NCBI RefSeq assembly: GCF_003336675.1
Contig: NZ_QPII01000004.1
Location: 245,812-309,811 of the forward strand
DNA: 64,000 nucleotides
Reading direction: 5' to 3'
DNA from: Billgrantia montanilacus
Lineage (GTDB): Bacteria > Pseudomonadota > Gammaproteobacteria > Pseudomonadales > Halomonadaceae
Of this stretch, positions 57,132 to 64,000 are shown piece after piece. Within the stretch, counting starts at the first letter, position 1, and every line of letters begins with the position of its first letter. The notes under the pieces were generated by a model, which was not told the DNA's origin, searched no databases, and saw only the letters and a program-made list of their open reading frames with translations. A program made the position numbers and the translations under genes.

Positions 57132-58232
57132 TCAGCCGGCCCTGGCGATCGCCTCGACCAGCTCGGCCTTGCTCATGCGGCTGCGGCCGGGAAGGTCGAG
57201 TTTCCGGGCACGCTGGTATAGCTCGTCGCGGGAGAGCTGTTCCAACTTGTGGGAGCTTGTCGACTTGCCGCTTTTCCCTGACTTGCCTTTCCTGGCCTGG
57301 GAGTGGCTACTGTCGTCTTCCTGCCCGGGCGGGCGGCCCTCGGCCAGGCTCTGCTTTAGTACCTGCATCAGGTCGATCACCTCGCCGCCCTGTTCTGCCT
57401 CGGTGTCCGGATCGCGCTCCTCTTCGCTCAGTTCGATCACGTCCTCGCCACGTGCGAGCTTTTCCTCGGCGTGCGCGATGATGCGCTGACTCTGCAGGTC
57501 CTGAAGCGCCTCGCGCGCCAGATCGTCCCCCACCAACGCCTCGATGGCCCGCTTCATGGCCGTAACCCGCTTCTTGTCGGGCCGGACGGCCTCGGGCAGG
57601 TCAATGTCCTCGGGCGCGCGTATCTCCTCGGCGAAGCGCAGCGTCTCGGCGCGCAGAATGCCTTTCTCGGCGATGATTGCCACCAGATACTCCTTGCCGC
57701 GCATGACGAAGGTGGCGATGCCGGCGCGCTCGGACGCTTCCATGCTCTTTGCCAACAGGCGGTAGGCCTTGGTCACACCCTTGTCGGGGGTCATGAAGTA
57801 GGCGCGCTGGAAGTACAAAGGGTCGATCTCGTCGAGCCCGACGAAGCGCTTGAGATCGATCTCCTGGGATTTCTCCGGGGCCAGCGACTCGAGTTCGCTA
57901 TCTTCGACCACCACGAATTCGTTCTTCTCGACTTCGTAGCCGCGAACCAGCTCGTCGTAGTCGAGCACGCGCGCCTCCTTCTCGCAGAAGTAGCGCCGTG
58001 CCAGCGGCGTGCCGTCGCGGTCGACCATGCGCAGCGACACCGGCTTGGGTCGGTTGGCGGGATAGAGATTGACCGGTAGGCTGACCAGCCCGAAGGTGAT
58101 GGTGCCCGACCACAGTGGGCGCGGGCCGCTGGCATGGAAGCGCTTCTTCTCTGCTTGCTTCGCCGATGGGTCCTTGCGCTTGTCCTTTTTCTTCTCTTTG
58201 CCCTTGGTCTGGCGCTTGCTCTGGCTAGGCAC
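57132..58232 (-). CDS. ku: Ku end-joining protein, long form
   Basis: A 366-residue Ku that encircles DNA ends and recruits LigD in bacterial non-homologous end joining. A GTG start at 58232 has AAGGAG upstream and overlaps the other ku by eight bases. Unusual parts: an N-terminal basic extension (about 30 residues, KGKEKKKDKRKD) before the core that starts GPRPLWSGTITFGLVSLPVN, and a C-terminal extension (about 280-366) with a Ser/Lys linker and an SAP-like helix pair (LSRDELYQRARKLDLPGRS). The core is typical (HAYFMTPDKG-type YFMTPDKGVTKAYRLL). It is last in the ligD operon. SAP-like tails bind DNA in relatives. Confidence 0.95.
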   Translation of the reverse strand: MPSQSKRQTKGKEKKKDKRKDPSAKQAEKKRFHASGPRPLWSGTITFGLVSLPVNLYPANRPKPVSLRMVDRDGTPLARRYFCEKEARVLDYDELVRGYEVEKNEFVVVEDSELESLAPEKSQEIDLKRFVGLDEIDPLYFQRAYFMTPDKGVTKAYRLLAKSMEASERAGIATFVMRGKEYLVAIIAEKGILRAETLRFAEEIRAPEDIDLPEAVRPDKKRVTAMKRAIEALVGDDLAREALQDLQSQRIIAHAEEKLARGEDVIELSEEERDPDTEAEQGGEVIDLMQVLKQSLAEGRPPGQEDDSSHSQARKGKSGKSGKSTSSHKLEQLSRDELYQRARKLDLPGRSRMSKAELVEAIARAG

Positions 58233-59001
58233 GCTTGCGCTCCTTCTTCAGGCTGGCCTCGAGCGCCTTGGACAGGTCGTCGGAAGCCTTGCGGCGATGA
58301 AGGGGGGTGACCTTGACGCTCTTGCCGCGCTGTTTGGCCTCGATCAGCTCGAGCACCCGCTCGCGGTATTCGTCATGATATTCCTCGGGGTCGAACTCGG
58401 CCTCCAGCATGCCGATCAGCTGGCGCGCCATGTCGAGTTCCTTGGCATCTAGCGCCTTGCCCTTGGGTGGCTCCAGGGCGTCCACCGGGACCACCTGCTC
58501 CTCGTGGCGCAGCGACATCAGCATGGGCACGCCGCGGTGCAGGCGCAGGGCGCCAACATAGCTCTTCTTGCGCATGACCCAGCGTGCCAGCCCTTCCTTG
58601 CCGCTGTTGCCCAGCGCCTCGGCCAGGGCGAAGTAGAGCGACTCGCTGCCGTCGGGTCCGAGGTAGTAGGGGCGGTCGTACCAGCGGTGGTCGATCACCT
58701 GAGGCGGCAGGAAGCGGATCACTTCGATGTCGCGCCCCGAATCCGGCTCCAGCGCCTCGAGTTCCTCCTTGTCGAATACCACCAGGCTTCCCTCGTCGGT
58801 GCGATAGGCACGCCGGGTCTCGGCGTAGGGCACGATCTCGTCGGTGTCGGGGTTGACCATGGCCTGCTTGACCGGTGAACGATCCTTCTCGTGGAGCAGT
58901 CGGAAGTGCACGCTGCGGTCCTGTACTGCCGAATAGAGCTTGACCGGAACCTGAACTTCGCCGAAGCGGATCACGCCTTTCCACATCGCGCGAGCGGCCA
59001 T
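58225..59001 (-). CDS. ku: Ku end-joining protein, short form
   Basis: A 258-residue Ku paralog close to the minimal bacterial size. The N-terminus MWKGVIRFGEVQVPVKLYSA is the Ku core start, followed by FRLLHEKDRSPVKQAMVNP and the central RPYYLGPDGSESLYFALAEAL. The C-terminal tail is lysine-rich (SLKKERKRA). The ATG overlaps the zinc-finger gene stop as TGATG, with GAGGAGG upstream. The two Ku proteins differ clearly, so they could form a heterodimer, as proposed for Sinorhizobium, or serve different ends. Which one recruits LigD is unknown. Confidence 0.94.
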   Translation of the reverse strand: MAARAMWKGVIRFGEVQVPVKLYSAVQDRSVHFRLLHEKDRSPVKQAMVNPDTDEIVPYAETRRAYRTDEGSLVVFDKEELEALEPDSGRDIEVIRFLPPQVIDHRWYDRPYYLGPDGSESLYFALAEALGNSGKEGLARWVMRKKSYVGALRLHRGVPMLMSLRHEEQVVPVDALEPPKGKALDAKELDMARQLIGMLEAEFDPEEYHDEYRERVLELIEAKQRGKSVKVTPLHRRKASDDLSKALEASLKKERKRA

Positions 59002-59237
59002 CAGTTTTCCTCCTCATGACGGTTACCATTCTCATGGCATTCGGGGCAGACCGTCTCGCGGTTCTCGAAGCGTGTCGCGACGCATGAGGGGCAGATCGGC
59101 CGGTCGCAGTAGATGCAGTGGTAGCCCGCCTCGTAATGGAAGGTGCGCAAGCAGAATTGGCACGTCTCGGGGCCGGACTCGAGCCACCAGGGTGTTTCGC
59201 TCATGTCATTTCCCCAGTCGTTCCGTTCGCCGTTCAT
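59001..59237 (-). CDS. Small eight-cysteine zinc-finger protein in the NHEJ operon
   Basis: A 78-residue protein. ATG 59237 overlaps the ligD stop as ATGA; Met12 (59204) is an alternative. Four CxxC pairs fall at Cys26/29, 41/44, 49/52 and 64/67, spaced C-x2-C-x11-C-x2-C-x4-C-x2-C-x11-C-x2-C. The centre reads YHCIYCDRPICPSC, like the HHCxxCxxxxCxxC core of FYVE fingers, and the spacing also fits a cross-brace (RING/FYVE-type) two-zinc fold. The tail is acidic and hydrophilic. Both ends are translationally coupled, to ligD and to ku. I know no established role; a DNA-end or protein-binding accessory factor is inferred. Confidence 0.8.
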   Translation of the reverse strand: MNGERNDWGNDMSETPWWLESGPETCQFCLRTFHYEAGYHCIYCDRPICPSCVATRFENRETVCPECHENGNRHEEEN

Positions 59238-61741
59238 TTCACGCCCACCGCCTTGAGCAGGTCGGCATCGAGCGGGCGCGCCGCTTCAGCGAAATTCGCC
59301 CAAGGATCCTCGCGCAGGGCCGAGAGCCGGCGACGCAGGTTTGCGACGTTGTAGCGGTCGGCGCGCAGCGCGGCGTTGAGTTCGTCCCAGCGGATCGGCA
59401 CCGCCACCGGGGCGTTCTCTCGCGCCCGCACCGTATAGGAGGCGACTGCCGTGGCACCGCGGCCGTTGCGCAGGTAGTCGATGAAGATGCGCCCCTCGCG
59501 CTTGGCCTTGGACATGTTGGTGGTCAGCCGCCTGGGGTCGTCCTGGGCGTGCGCTTCGGCCACACCCTTGGCGAAGGCCTTGGCCTGGTCCCACTCGGCG
59601 CTGGGCTCGAGCGGCACGACCAGGTGCAGCCCCTTGCCGCCAGTGGTGCGCAGGAACGGCGTGAGTCCCAGCGACTCGAGGCGCTCGCGCAGGGTGCCGG
59701 CGACGCGCAGGATCTCCTTCCAGGCCATGCCTTCGTCCGGGTCGAGGTCGAATACCAGGCTGTCGGGCTGCTCGAGGTGATCGATGCGGCTGCCCCAGGG
59801 GTGGATTTCGAGCGCCCCGGCCTGCACCAGTCCTACTAGATGGGCAGCGGTCTCGACATAGACGTATTCGGCGCTGCCTTTCTTCTCCGGCACGTCGAGG
59901 CGCGGAACGCTGTCCGGGATGGCGCGGCGCGGATGCTTCTGGAAAAAGCACTCGTCGTCGCGCCCCTGAGGGCAGCGCACCAGCGACAAAGGGCGGCGGA
60001 CCAGGTGGGGCAGGACCCACTCCTGGATCTGATCGTAGAAACGCGCCAGGTCGAGCTTGGTCAGGCCCTGCTCGGGAAACAGCACGCGGTCGGGGTTGGT
60101 GAGACGCACACCGAGCAGAGAGGTCTCGTCCTTGCGTTTGCTAGGGGAGGGCGAGCCATCGACGGCCATCTCCTTGGTCGGGGTCATGCGGATCTCCTCC
60201 GGGTTGCGATCCTCGCGCAGTCCACGAAACGCGGGATGACGCAGGCGGCCGTCGCGGGTTCGCTCGGTGAACTCCACCTCGATGACGAGCTCGGGGCGCA
60301 CCCAATGGGCCGACCGGCTATCCGGCACACTGCCGTGGAAGGGCGAGCGTTTCACCTCGAGGTCCTGCAGGGTGGCACTCAATTGCTCCAGCAAACGATT
60401 GCTGAAACCGGTACCGACGCGGCCGGTGTAGACCAGTCCCTGCTTGCCGTAGGCCCCTATCAGCAGCGAGCCGAAGCCGCTGCGTGAGCCTCTGGGCTCC
60501 GTATAACCGCCGACCACGAACTCCTCGTGGCTGGCGCACTTGACCTTGAGCCAGTCGCGGCTGCGCTTCTGCTGGTAGCGGCTGTCCGCGCGCTTGCAGA
60601 TGATGCCTTCGAGCCCCATCCGGCAGGCGCGCTCATGGAAGGCTTCACCCTGCGTCTCGATATGGTCGGAGTAGCGGATGGTGCCTTCCTTCATTTGCGC
60701 GGCATCAAGCAATGCCTCGAGAGTGCGCTTGCGCTCCAGCAGCGCCACGCCGGCGAGGTCATGGCCTTCGAAATAGGGTAAGTCGAAGACCTGGTAGACG
60801 AGGGAATCGGTGCGACCGCTGGAGATCGCCTCCTGCAACTGGCCGAAGCGGCTGATGCCATCCTTGCCCATGGCCACCACCTCGCCGTCTAGCAGCGCCG
60901 ACTCCACCGGCAGCGGTGCCAGCGCCCGGGCGACTTCGGGAAAACGGTGGGTCCAGTCCTTGCCGTTGCGGGTAATGAGACGCACATCGCCGTTCTCGAT
61001 GCGGGCGAGCAGGCGATAGCCGTCGAGCTTGATCTCGTGGATCCAGCCGTCCTTGTTGGGCACTTCGCGGGCCACGGTGGCGAGCTGCGGCTTCACCTCG
61101 CGTGGCAGCTTCGCGCGCCGGGCGCCATCGAGGTTTGATGGGTCGGGCAGGGCGGAGGTTTTCGATGACCAGGTGGCGTCTCGGTCCTCGGCGATCTCAT
61201 CCATGCTGCGACCGCTGGCGATGCTCACGTCGAGGTCGACCGTGAGCGCATCGTCCATGCGTGGCTTGTCGTCGTGGCGCTTGATCAGCAGCCAGTTGCG
61301 CCCGTGCTTGTCCTGGCGCTTGCCGCTCATGCGGGTCAGGGTCCAGCTACCCTTGAGCCGCTCGCCGTCGAGTTCGATATCGATACGATCCGGCTTGGGC
61401 CGACCCTTGACCTGCCAGGTGCCACGGTCCCACAGCATCACGGTGCCGCCGCCGTAGGATTTCTCGGGAATCACGCCTTCGAACTCACCATACTCCAGCG
61501 GATGGTCCTCGACCTCTACGGCCAGGCGCTTTTCGCCAGGCGCGAGGCTCGGCCCCTTGGGCAGGGCCCAGCTCTTGAGCACACCGTCCTGCTCCAGACG
61601 GAGGTCGAAATGGTCGTGGCTCGCTGCATGCTTGTGCATCACGTAGAGATTGCCCGACGCGGCCTCGCCTTGCGCCTTGCCGGCGGGTTCCCTGGTTCGC
61701 TTGAAATCTCGCTTGCGGCGATACTCCTTGAGTTTCTCCAT
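59234..61741 (-). CDS. ligD: ATP-dependent DNA ligase D (multifunctional)
   Basis: An 835-residue end-joining enzyme in PE-ligase-polymerase order, as in Pseudomonas. The 3'-phosphoesterase domain (about residues 20-175) has HKHAASHDHFDLRLE. The ligase domain (about 215-520) has the adenylated Lys238 in EIKLDGYRLLAR, ALLDGEVVAM and EGIICKRADS. The polymerase (primase-like) domain (about 550-830) has VFDLDPDEGMAWKE and RTTGGKGLHLVVP. ATG 61741 follows AAGGA; Met residues at 61747-61750 are alternatives, and the frame stays open to 61840. First gene of the ku operon. Confidence 0.96.
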   Translation of the reverse strand: MEKLKEYRRKRDFKRTREPAGKAQGEAASGNLYVMHKHAASHDHFDLRLEQDGVLKSWALPKGPSLAPGEKRLAVEVEDHPLEYGEFEGVIPEKSYGGGTVMLWDRGTWQVKGRPKPDRIDIELDGERLKGSWTLTRMSGKRQDKHGRNWLLIKRHDDKPRMDDALTVDLDVSIASGRSMDEIAEDRDATWSSKTSALPDPSNLDGARRAKLPREVKPQLATVAREVPNKDGWIHEIKLDGYRLLARIENGDVRLITRNGKDWTHRFPEVARALAPLPVESALLDGEVVAMGKDGISRFGQLQEAISSGRTDSLVYQVFDLPYFEGHDLAGVALLERKRTLEALLDAAQMKEGTIRYSDHIETQGEAFHERACRMGLEGIICKRADSRYQQKRSRDWLKVKCASHEEFVVGGYTEPRGSRSGFGSLLIGAYGKQGLVYTGRVGTGFSNRLLEQLSATLQDLEVKRSPFHGSVPDSRSAHWVRPELVIEVEFTERTRDGRLRHPAFRGLREDRNPEEIRMTPTKEMAVDGSPSPSKRKDETSLLGVRLTNPDRVLFPEQGLTKLDLARFYDQIQEWVLPHLVRRPLSLVRCPQGRDDECFFQKHPRRAIPDSVPRLDVPEKKGSAEYVYVETAAHLVGLVQAGALEIHPWGSRIDHLEQPDSLVFDLDPDEGMAWKEILRVAGTLRERLESLGLTPFLRTTGGKGLHLVVPLEPSAEWDQAKAFAKGVAEAHAQDDPRRLTTNMSKAKREGRIFIDYLRNGRGATAVASYTVRARENAPVAVPIRWDELNAALRADRYNVANLRRRLSALREDPWANFAEAARPLDADLLKAVGVK

Positions 61742-61833
61742 CGGCATCATCCTTGACCGCTGCGCTCTCGACAGAAAGTTCTCGACAGATAGCCACGCTT
61801 TCAGACTAGCTCCGGACTGCCCAAGCGCAAATG

Positions 61834-61885
61834 CCCACACCGCATCGGGCCCTGGCGTGGTTGCCAGGGCCCGATGCGGTGTGGG
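61834..61885. repeat. Perfect 23-bp inverted repeat with 6-base loop
   Basis: The arms at 61834-61856 and 61863-61885 are perfect reverse complements around GTGGTT. The core is CACCGCATCGGGCCCTGGC. It lies between the hemerythrin-type stop and the ligD start on the minus strand. It is long for a terminator and has no T-tract on either strand. Confidence 0.85.
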
Positions 61886-61898
61886 ATGGAGGGTGAAT

Positions 61899-62351
61899 TC
61901 AACCCGCCATCAACTCCTTCTTGCGTGCCTGCATCCTTTCGCCAAGTTCTTCGAGCTCAGCCTCCGACATGGTCTTGCGTGCCTGCGGGAACATTTCCTC
62001 CTCTTCTTCCTCGGCGTGGTGCTCGATAAGCTCTTTCAGTACCTTGGCGCGTCCGGAAAACTGAGTGCCGCCGGGGTCGGCCTTCTTCAGGTCGGGCATG
62101 ACCAACTCCTCGACGGCGCGATGCTCCTCGTGGGCTTCGTAGTACATCACATCGTTGGTCTTGCCACTGGCCTTCTTGAAGGCAGGGTAGAATATCTCTT
62201 CCTCGATCTGGGTATGAACTTGAATCTCTTTCTCGATCTTGGCCAGCAGTTCAGGGCGTCTCTTTTCTGCACGCTCGGTCGTGTTCACCAGCTGGCTGAG
62301 TAAATCTCGCACCTTGTCATGGTCTTCCTTGAGCAGCTCGAGAGCATTCAT
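61899..62351 (-). CDS. Hemerythrin HHE-domain protein
   Basis: A 150-residue helical protein. ATG 62351 follows AGGAGGT; the frame stays open to 62372. Diiron ligands are seen in KEDHDKVRDLL, EIQVHTQIEEEIFYP, YEAHEEHRAVEELV and LIEHHAEEEEEEMFP, the H-HxxxE-H-HxxxE pattern of HHE domains. Such proteins bind oxygen or nitric oxide, or act in oxidative-stress sensing. It is upstream of and in line with ligD, but a 23-bp hairpin separates them, so co-transcription may be limited. The shared setting suggests stress response. Confidence 0.9.
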   Translation of the reverse strand: MNALELLKEDHDKVRDLLSQLVNTTERAEKRRPELLAKIEKEIQVHTQIEEEIFYPAFKKASGKTNDVMYYEAHEEHRAVEELVMPDLKKADPGGTQFSGRAKVLKELIEHHAEEEEEEMFPQARKTMSEAELEELGERMQARKKELMAG

Positions 62352-62495
62352 GATGTTACCTCCTGTAGGCATCGGACACTCGCCAACTCAGCATAGCCTT
62401 GGATGCATCGGTGTCAAACTCTCGGTCGGCATCTGTTCGCCCGGCTTTCTAAACTTCGCTAATACCGTGGCTCTGAAGCGGCTAGATATCGTGCG

Positions 62496-62810
62496 TTAAC
62501 GACTTTTTGTTGGATCTATATTAAAGGTGTGTGTTGTGAGTCTTTTCTCATTGTGTTTGCAGGGTTTGAAAAGGTAAAGATTCGTCTTCGCCATGGGACC
62601 TTTGTGGTCGGCTAGATATCTTGAGGAGAAGGAACGAAAGGGCTCGTGCTCGTACCTGCCCTTCAGGTTGTACCAGCGTTCTGCGGCGTCGACCCCTTTG
62701 CGGAGAAGCCTCTCGAGCAAGTCACCGTGGAATTCCCTTTCTGGATCAAGCCGGTAAAAGCGTTCTTCTCCCATCTCGGCTTCAGAATCGAAGATGAAGC
62801 GCAATTTCAT
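62496..62810 (-). CDS. Hypothetical 104-residue protein
   Basis: An open frame with charged, plausible protein character (MKLRFIFDSEAEMGEERFYR at the start, and LLERLLRKGVDAAERWYNL). No family is recognised. No clear ribosome site was found. Codon use and lower GC differ from the core genes on the left. It stands beside broken genes and an IS element, so it may be part of a transferred, decaying segment. Confidence 0.45.
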   Translation of the reverse strand: MKLRFIFDSEAEMGEERFYRLDPEREFHGDLLERLLRKGVDAAERWYNLKGRYEHEPFRSFSSRYLADHKGPMAKTNLYLFKPCKHNEKRLTTHTFNIDPTKSR

Positions 62811-62881
62811 GTTGCTATCGAGTAAATCCGAAAAGGCATAAAGCAGCTGGGTGACCCCTTTGACGGAGTACTCCGCATGTC

Positions 62882-63357
62882 GATCTTCCGTCGGAAATGA
62901 AGGAAATGGACGTTAATTCCCGCATCGTAGAGGAGGTTGTTTCAGGTGTGCAGAGTGCCCCGAGGGTACGGTATTTTGCGGTGAATTCAACGTGCATGGC
63001 ATCATCTCTCAGCCGAGCTCCGAGAAAATTGATGCGCCGTGGGATAGGCTCGAGTATCCCAGCAATCTTCCCGAAACTTTGTATCGGAAGATGATTGAAG
63101 TCAGCCGTCGTTATCTCGAACATATTGGTTAAGACAATGGCTGCTTCAATGCTGAGTTCATGTGGGACGAAGAGAACGAAAAGCTGTGGCTGATCGAGGT
63201 CAATACGCGTATATCGCAGCCTCATAGAGAGGTCTTCATCATGGTGGACGGCATGTCCAACCATGAAGTGGCGGTGGATATCGCGCCGGGCCAGCGTCCG
63301 TCGATGGCCAATCGCCAGGGGCCCTATGCCGTTGCAGCCAAGTGGCTGAAGGGCAAG
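62882..63357 (+). pseudogene. Broken ATP-grasp domain gene (C-terminal half)
   Basis: The remnant begins with DLPSEMKEMDVNSRIVEEVV. A one-base frameshift near 62955 leads to GEFNVHGIISQPSSEKIDAP, then EYPSNLPETLYRKMIEVSR and RRYLEHIG. An in-frame TAA at 63130 follows, and the frame resumes FNAEFMWDEENEKLWLIEVN, TRISQPHREV and MVDGMSNHEVAVDIAPGQRP. The LIEVNTR segment is the ATP-grasp metal-binding motif. The ATP-binding N-terminal part is missing. It joins a broken hydrolase at about 63340. Confidence 0.8.
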
Positions 63358-63761
63358 AAACCGGCATCATGGACGAGCCCATGCTGCGCGCCTGGCAGCA
63401 GGACAGCGCGCCCCCCGACACCTGCAGCGATGCTGACACCGAGCCGCTGGTGCCTCATGAGGCTATCTCGTCACCATACCGCTTAACGGGATCGCCCAGC
63501 GCTTTACGGCCGGTCATCAGATATGGGTCTCGGTTTCGACTTCCTACTGGCCGTTGGCCTGGCTACCCCTCGGCACGTGGCGAAACCTATACCGAACGCT
63601 CCTTCAATTGCGATGACTGGAATATCGAGGTGTACACCCGTACCGTTCTGAGCTGCACGGAGACGGCCTTTCACATCCATGCCCAGCTCGATACGTATGA
63701 CGAGGACTACCGGGTCTTCTCCAAGAATTGGGAGCGAGTCATACCACGGGACAACATGTAG
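63340..63761 (+). pseudogene. Broken CocE/NonD-type hydrolase gene (C-terminal part)
   Basis: After KWLKGKK a frameshift leads to TGIMDEPMLRAWQQDSAPP, the CocE/NonD hydrolase motif after the catalytic domain. A second frame (about 63455-63570) reads VTIPLNGIAQRFTAGHQIW and VSVSTSYWPLAWLP, typical of the jelly-roll domain. A third frame reads ETYTERSFNCDDWNIEVYT to the end ERVIPRDNM and stop. At least two frameshifts and loss of the whole alpha/beta-hydrolase domain make it non-functional. It was probably next to the ATP-grasp gene before an internal deletion fused them. Confidence 0.75.
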
Positions 63762-63840
63762 CGATGACGTAACGCTGTGAAGAGAAATTGCCCCTGGGGA
63801 AACCGCGGGGCAAAGGTGTGTGGCCAAGGCATGAGGGCAG

Positions 63841-64000
63841 GTGTCAGCCATGTCCGGCGGAAGTCACAGTCTGGAGGATGGGGGTGCGGACGGAATCTTG
63901 GACTACATCGAGGGTAGTTCATGTATTCGTATGAAGATCGCATAAGGGCAGTGGAGCTCTACCTCAAGTACGGCAAGAGCGCGTCAGCAGTGGTTCGTGA
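63841..64000 (+). mobile_element. Left end of an IS3-family element (truncated by window)
   Basis: An IS3-type OrfA start lies at 63921. The upstream TGTCAGCCATGTCCGG at 63841 begins with TG, as IS3 inverted repeats do, and sits about 80 bases before the transposase, a normal distance. The right end and target duplication are outside the window, so the exact boundary is a guess. Confidence 0.5.
63921..64000 (+). CDS. IS3-family transposase OrfA, N-terminus
   Basis: The ATG follows AGGG. The 26 visible codons read MYSYEDRIRAVELYLKYG followed by KSASAVVR, a helix-turn-helix start typical of IS3-family OrfA (relatives read YEDRIRAVELYIKLGK). OrfA binds the element ends and joins OrfB by frameshifting. 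The gene runs off the right edge. It flanks the broken ATP-grasp and hydrolase genes, which suits insertion-linked decay. Confidence 0.75.
   Translation, partial: MYSYEDRIRAVELYLKYGKSASAVVR

Overview
The window is a high-GC gammaproteobacterial chromosome segment. It is most likely from Halomonadaceae (Halomonas or a close relative). This is inferred from the acidic, alanine-rich proteins, the family-typical versions of purL, aceE/aceF, scpAB, rluB, bamC, plsB and acs, and the order nadA, bepA, tusA-like, perM-like, bcp, dapA, bamC, purC. No database search was possible, so the species is not assigned.

Layout. (1) 1-13.4 kb is core: a truncated CHASE-type membrane sensor translationally coupled to mltF, divergent purL, an unknown helical protein, a crotonase, radD, and an scpA-scpB-rluB operon joined by ATGA overlaps. 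(2) 13.4-13.8 kb holds two identical tRNA-Lys(TTT) genes behind a strong promoter and a perfect terminator. (3) 13.8-27.7 kb is a regulatory and stress-membrane region. It has a secreted Sel1/peptidoglycan-binding protein, a 24-residue membrane peptide, a PAS-PAS-GGDEF diguanylate cyclase, two tandem Crp/Fnr-like regulators, a DUF883 protein, a CheB-CheR-PAS fusion with a small PAS partner, DUF4112 and YqaE/Pmp3 membrane proteins, an FAD oxidoreductase coupled to a phospholipase D-like protein, a CsbD protein and a glycine-zipper lipoprotein. This region also contains gene fragments and a diverged direct repeat (18726 and 27352), so it looks assembled and partly decayed. (4) 28-57 kb is core again: nadA, bepA, tusA-like/perM-like, bcp, dapA-bamC-MBL hydrolase-purC, trmO, nadC, ampD, aceE-aceF, adk, tsaB-rsmJ, and a phospholipid neighbourhood (plsB, a cardiolipin-synthase-like gene, and a cdsA/plsC/ynbA-like operon), then a yecA-like gene, sprT and acs. 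(5) 57.1-62.4 kb is a bacterial end-joining operon on the minus strand: ligD, an 8-cysteine zinc finger, and two different Ku genes. All junctions overlap, and a hemerythrin-type gene lies upstream. (6) 62.4-64 kb is accessory: an orphan ORF, a broken ATP-grasp gene fused by deletion to a broken CocE/NonD hydrolase, and the start of an IS3-type transposase.

The most interesting part is the end-joining operon. The small protein between LigD and Ku has four CxxC pairs with FYVE/RING-like cross-brace spacing and is translationally locked to ligD and ku, which makes it a candidate uncharacterised repair factor. Next come the YnbA-type phospholipid operon, the CHASE sensor coupled to MltF, and the mosaic stress region.
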